A DNA stretch of 5,122 nt, from assembly GCA_027008965.1 (NCBI GenBank), contig JALVDN010000040.1:1-5122 (forward strand), written 5' to 3'. Source of the DNA: Flavobacteriales bacterium (lineage in GTDB: Bacteria; Bacteroidota; Bacteroidia; Flavobacteriales; Flavobacteriaceae). The notes under the pieces are model-generated. The model was given only the letters and a program-made list of their open reading frames with translations. It did not search any database and was not told the DNA's origin. Below are positions 4,521 to 5,122 of this stretch, piece after piece; position 1 is the first letter of the stretch, and every line of letters starts with the position of its first letter. The translations under genes were made by a program, and so were the position numbers.

Positions 4521-5122
4521 ATGATGCATAACAAAAAATTTCTCTTTCCGGTCATTCTCTTTTTGATAGGAGGCTTTTTTATCATCAAGAAGTTTTCACT
4601 CAAAAAACCGTATGTTTTTCAAGAAAAAATTATAAAAAAACCGGTCACTCTTCTTTCTCCACAAAAGCCGGATTCCTTTCAATCACAAGATTCATCCGTC
4701 TCAAAAACACAAGAAACCCATACGGTTACAGGAGAAATTCTTTATAAACAAAATTGTGCTGCCTGTCATGGAATGCACAGAAAAGGAAATCCGCCTTCGA
4801 TTCCTTCGCTTTCGGACATCGGAAAACGAATGCGTGAACAGGATATTTTGAATCTTTTGGAAAAGGGTAGGAAAGGGATGCCGTCGTTTTCCCATTTACC
4901 GCTTTCTCAGCGGAAGGCTATTGTGGATTTTCTGCTGGGAAAAAACACGTCAATAAAAATAAAACCTCTTACGGTAGTTCAGCGTGGGAAACAAATCTTT
5001 GTCTCCCATTGCTCCATGTGTCATCAAGCTATTCCATCGGATCCGGTGCCGACCGGAAGAAAAAATTACGGGCCCGTTCCGGCTATTTTGGGAGGCATTG
5101 ATAAAGTTATGCCATTCAAGCG
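4521..5122 (+). CDS. Membrane-anchored diheme cytochrome c, partial (C-terminus beyond right edge)
   Basis: Two hundred codons are open from ATG 4521 to the window edge. The second ATG at 4524 is equally possible as the start. A basic N-terminus and hydrophobic segment (KKFLFPVILFLIGGFF, about 5-20), with no lipobox, indicate an uncleaved anchor or a signal peptide, so the rest should face the periplasm. A Ser/Gln/Thr-rich linker (about 45-70) leads to the first cytochrome c domain, with CAACH at 79-83 and likely axial Met M120 in KGMPSF. A second CxxCH, CSMCH, lies at 164-168; M197 is a candidate ligand. The first domain resembles the c domains attached to PQQ-type dehydrogenases and other Bacteroidetes c-type cytochromes, but the partner is not visible. 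The start lies one base after the transporter stop, in the string TAGGATGATG, which suggests translational coupling. Two heme-binding motifs make the type secure; the specific role is unknown. Confidence 0.9.
   Translation, partial: MMHNKKFLFPVILFLIGGFFIIKKFSLKKPYVFQEKIIKKPVTLLSPQKPDSFQSQDSSVSKTQETHTVTGEILYKQNCAACHGMHRKGNPPSIPSLSDIGKRMREQDILNLLEKGRKGMPSFSHLPLSQRKAIVDFLLGKNTSIKIKPLTVVQRGKQIFVSHCSMCHQAIPSDPVPTGRKNYGPVPAILGGIDKVMPFK

Overview
The window looks like a piece of a moderately AT-rich Bacteroidota (Bacteroidetes) chromosome. Three things point there. Promoters fit the phylum's -7 element TAnnTTTG and its genes mostly lack Shine-Dalgarno sequences. A DUF4492 small membrane protein sits directly before cydA. 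The SucC, Fur-like and HMA-cation transporter sequences have the style I associate with Flavobacteriia and relatives. The class within the phylum is not resolved from this sequence.

Layout, left to right. On the minus strand at 1-1332 is cydA, the cytochrome bd quinol oxidase large subunit, cut by the left edge. It is preceded by a 69-residue DUF4492 protein (1342-1551), and a strong promoter at 1570-1600 drives both. Next on the minus strand is sucC, succinyl-CoA ligase beta subunit (best start 2930), with a clear intrinsic terminator (1685-1710) and a -7 promoter element (2954-2961). A GC-rich, hairpin-dense non-coding block (about 3010-3183), bordered by two perfect AT-rich palindromes, fills the divergent intergenic region. 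On the plus strand follow a Fur-family regulator (3247-3660), a perfect 7-1-7 inverted repeat with a TAnnTTTG promoter (3666-3700), a membrane protein with an HMA-like N-terminus and a CDF-like transporter core (3725-4519), and one base later a membrane-anchored diheme cytochrome c cut by the right edge (4521-5122).

How the genes work together. The left half is central energy metabolism: a TCA-cycle enzyme and a high-affinity terminal oxidase, each with its own promoter. The right half reads as a metal-linked module. A Fur-like sensor probably binds the 7-1-7 repeat and controls a transporter-cytochrome operon. The metal, the direction of transport and the electron partner of the cytochrome cannot be read from the sequence. 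Nothing here is clearly a new defence or mobile system. The most unusual parts are the GC-rich structured block and the regulator-operator-transporter-cytochrome module.
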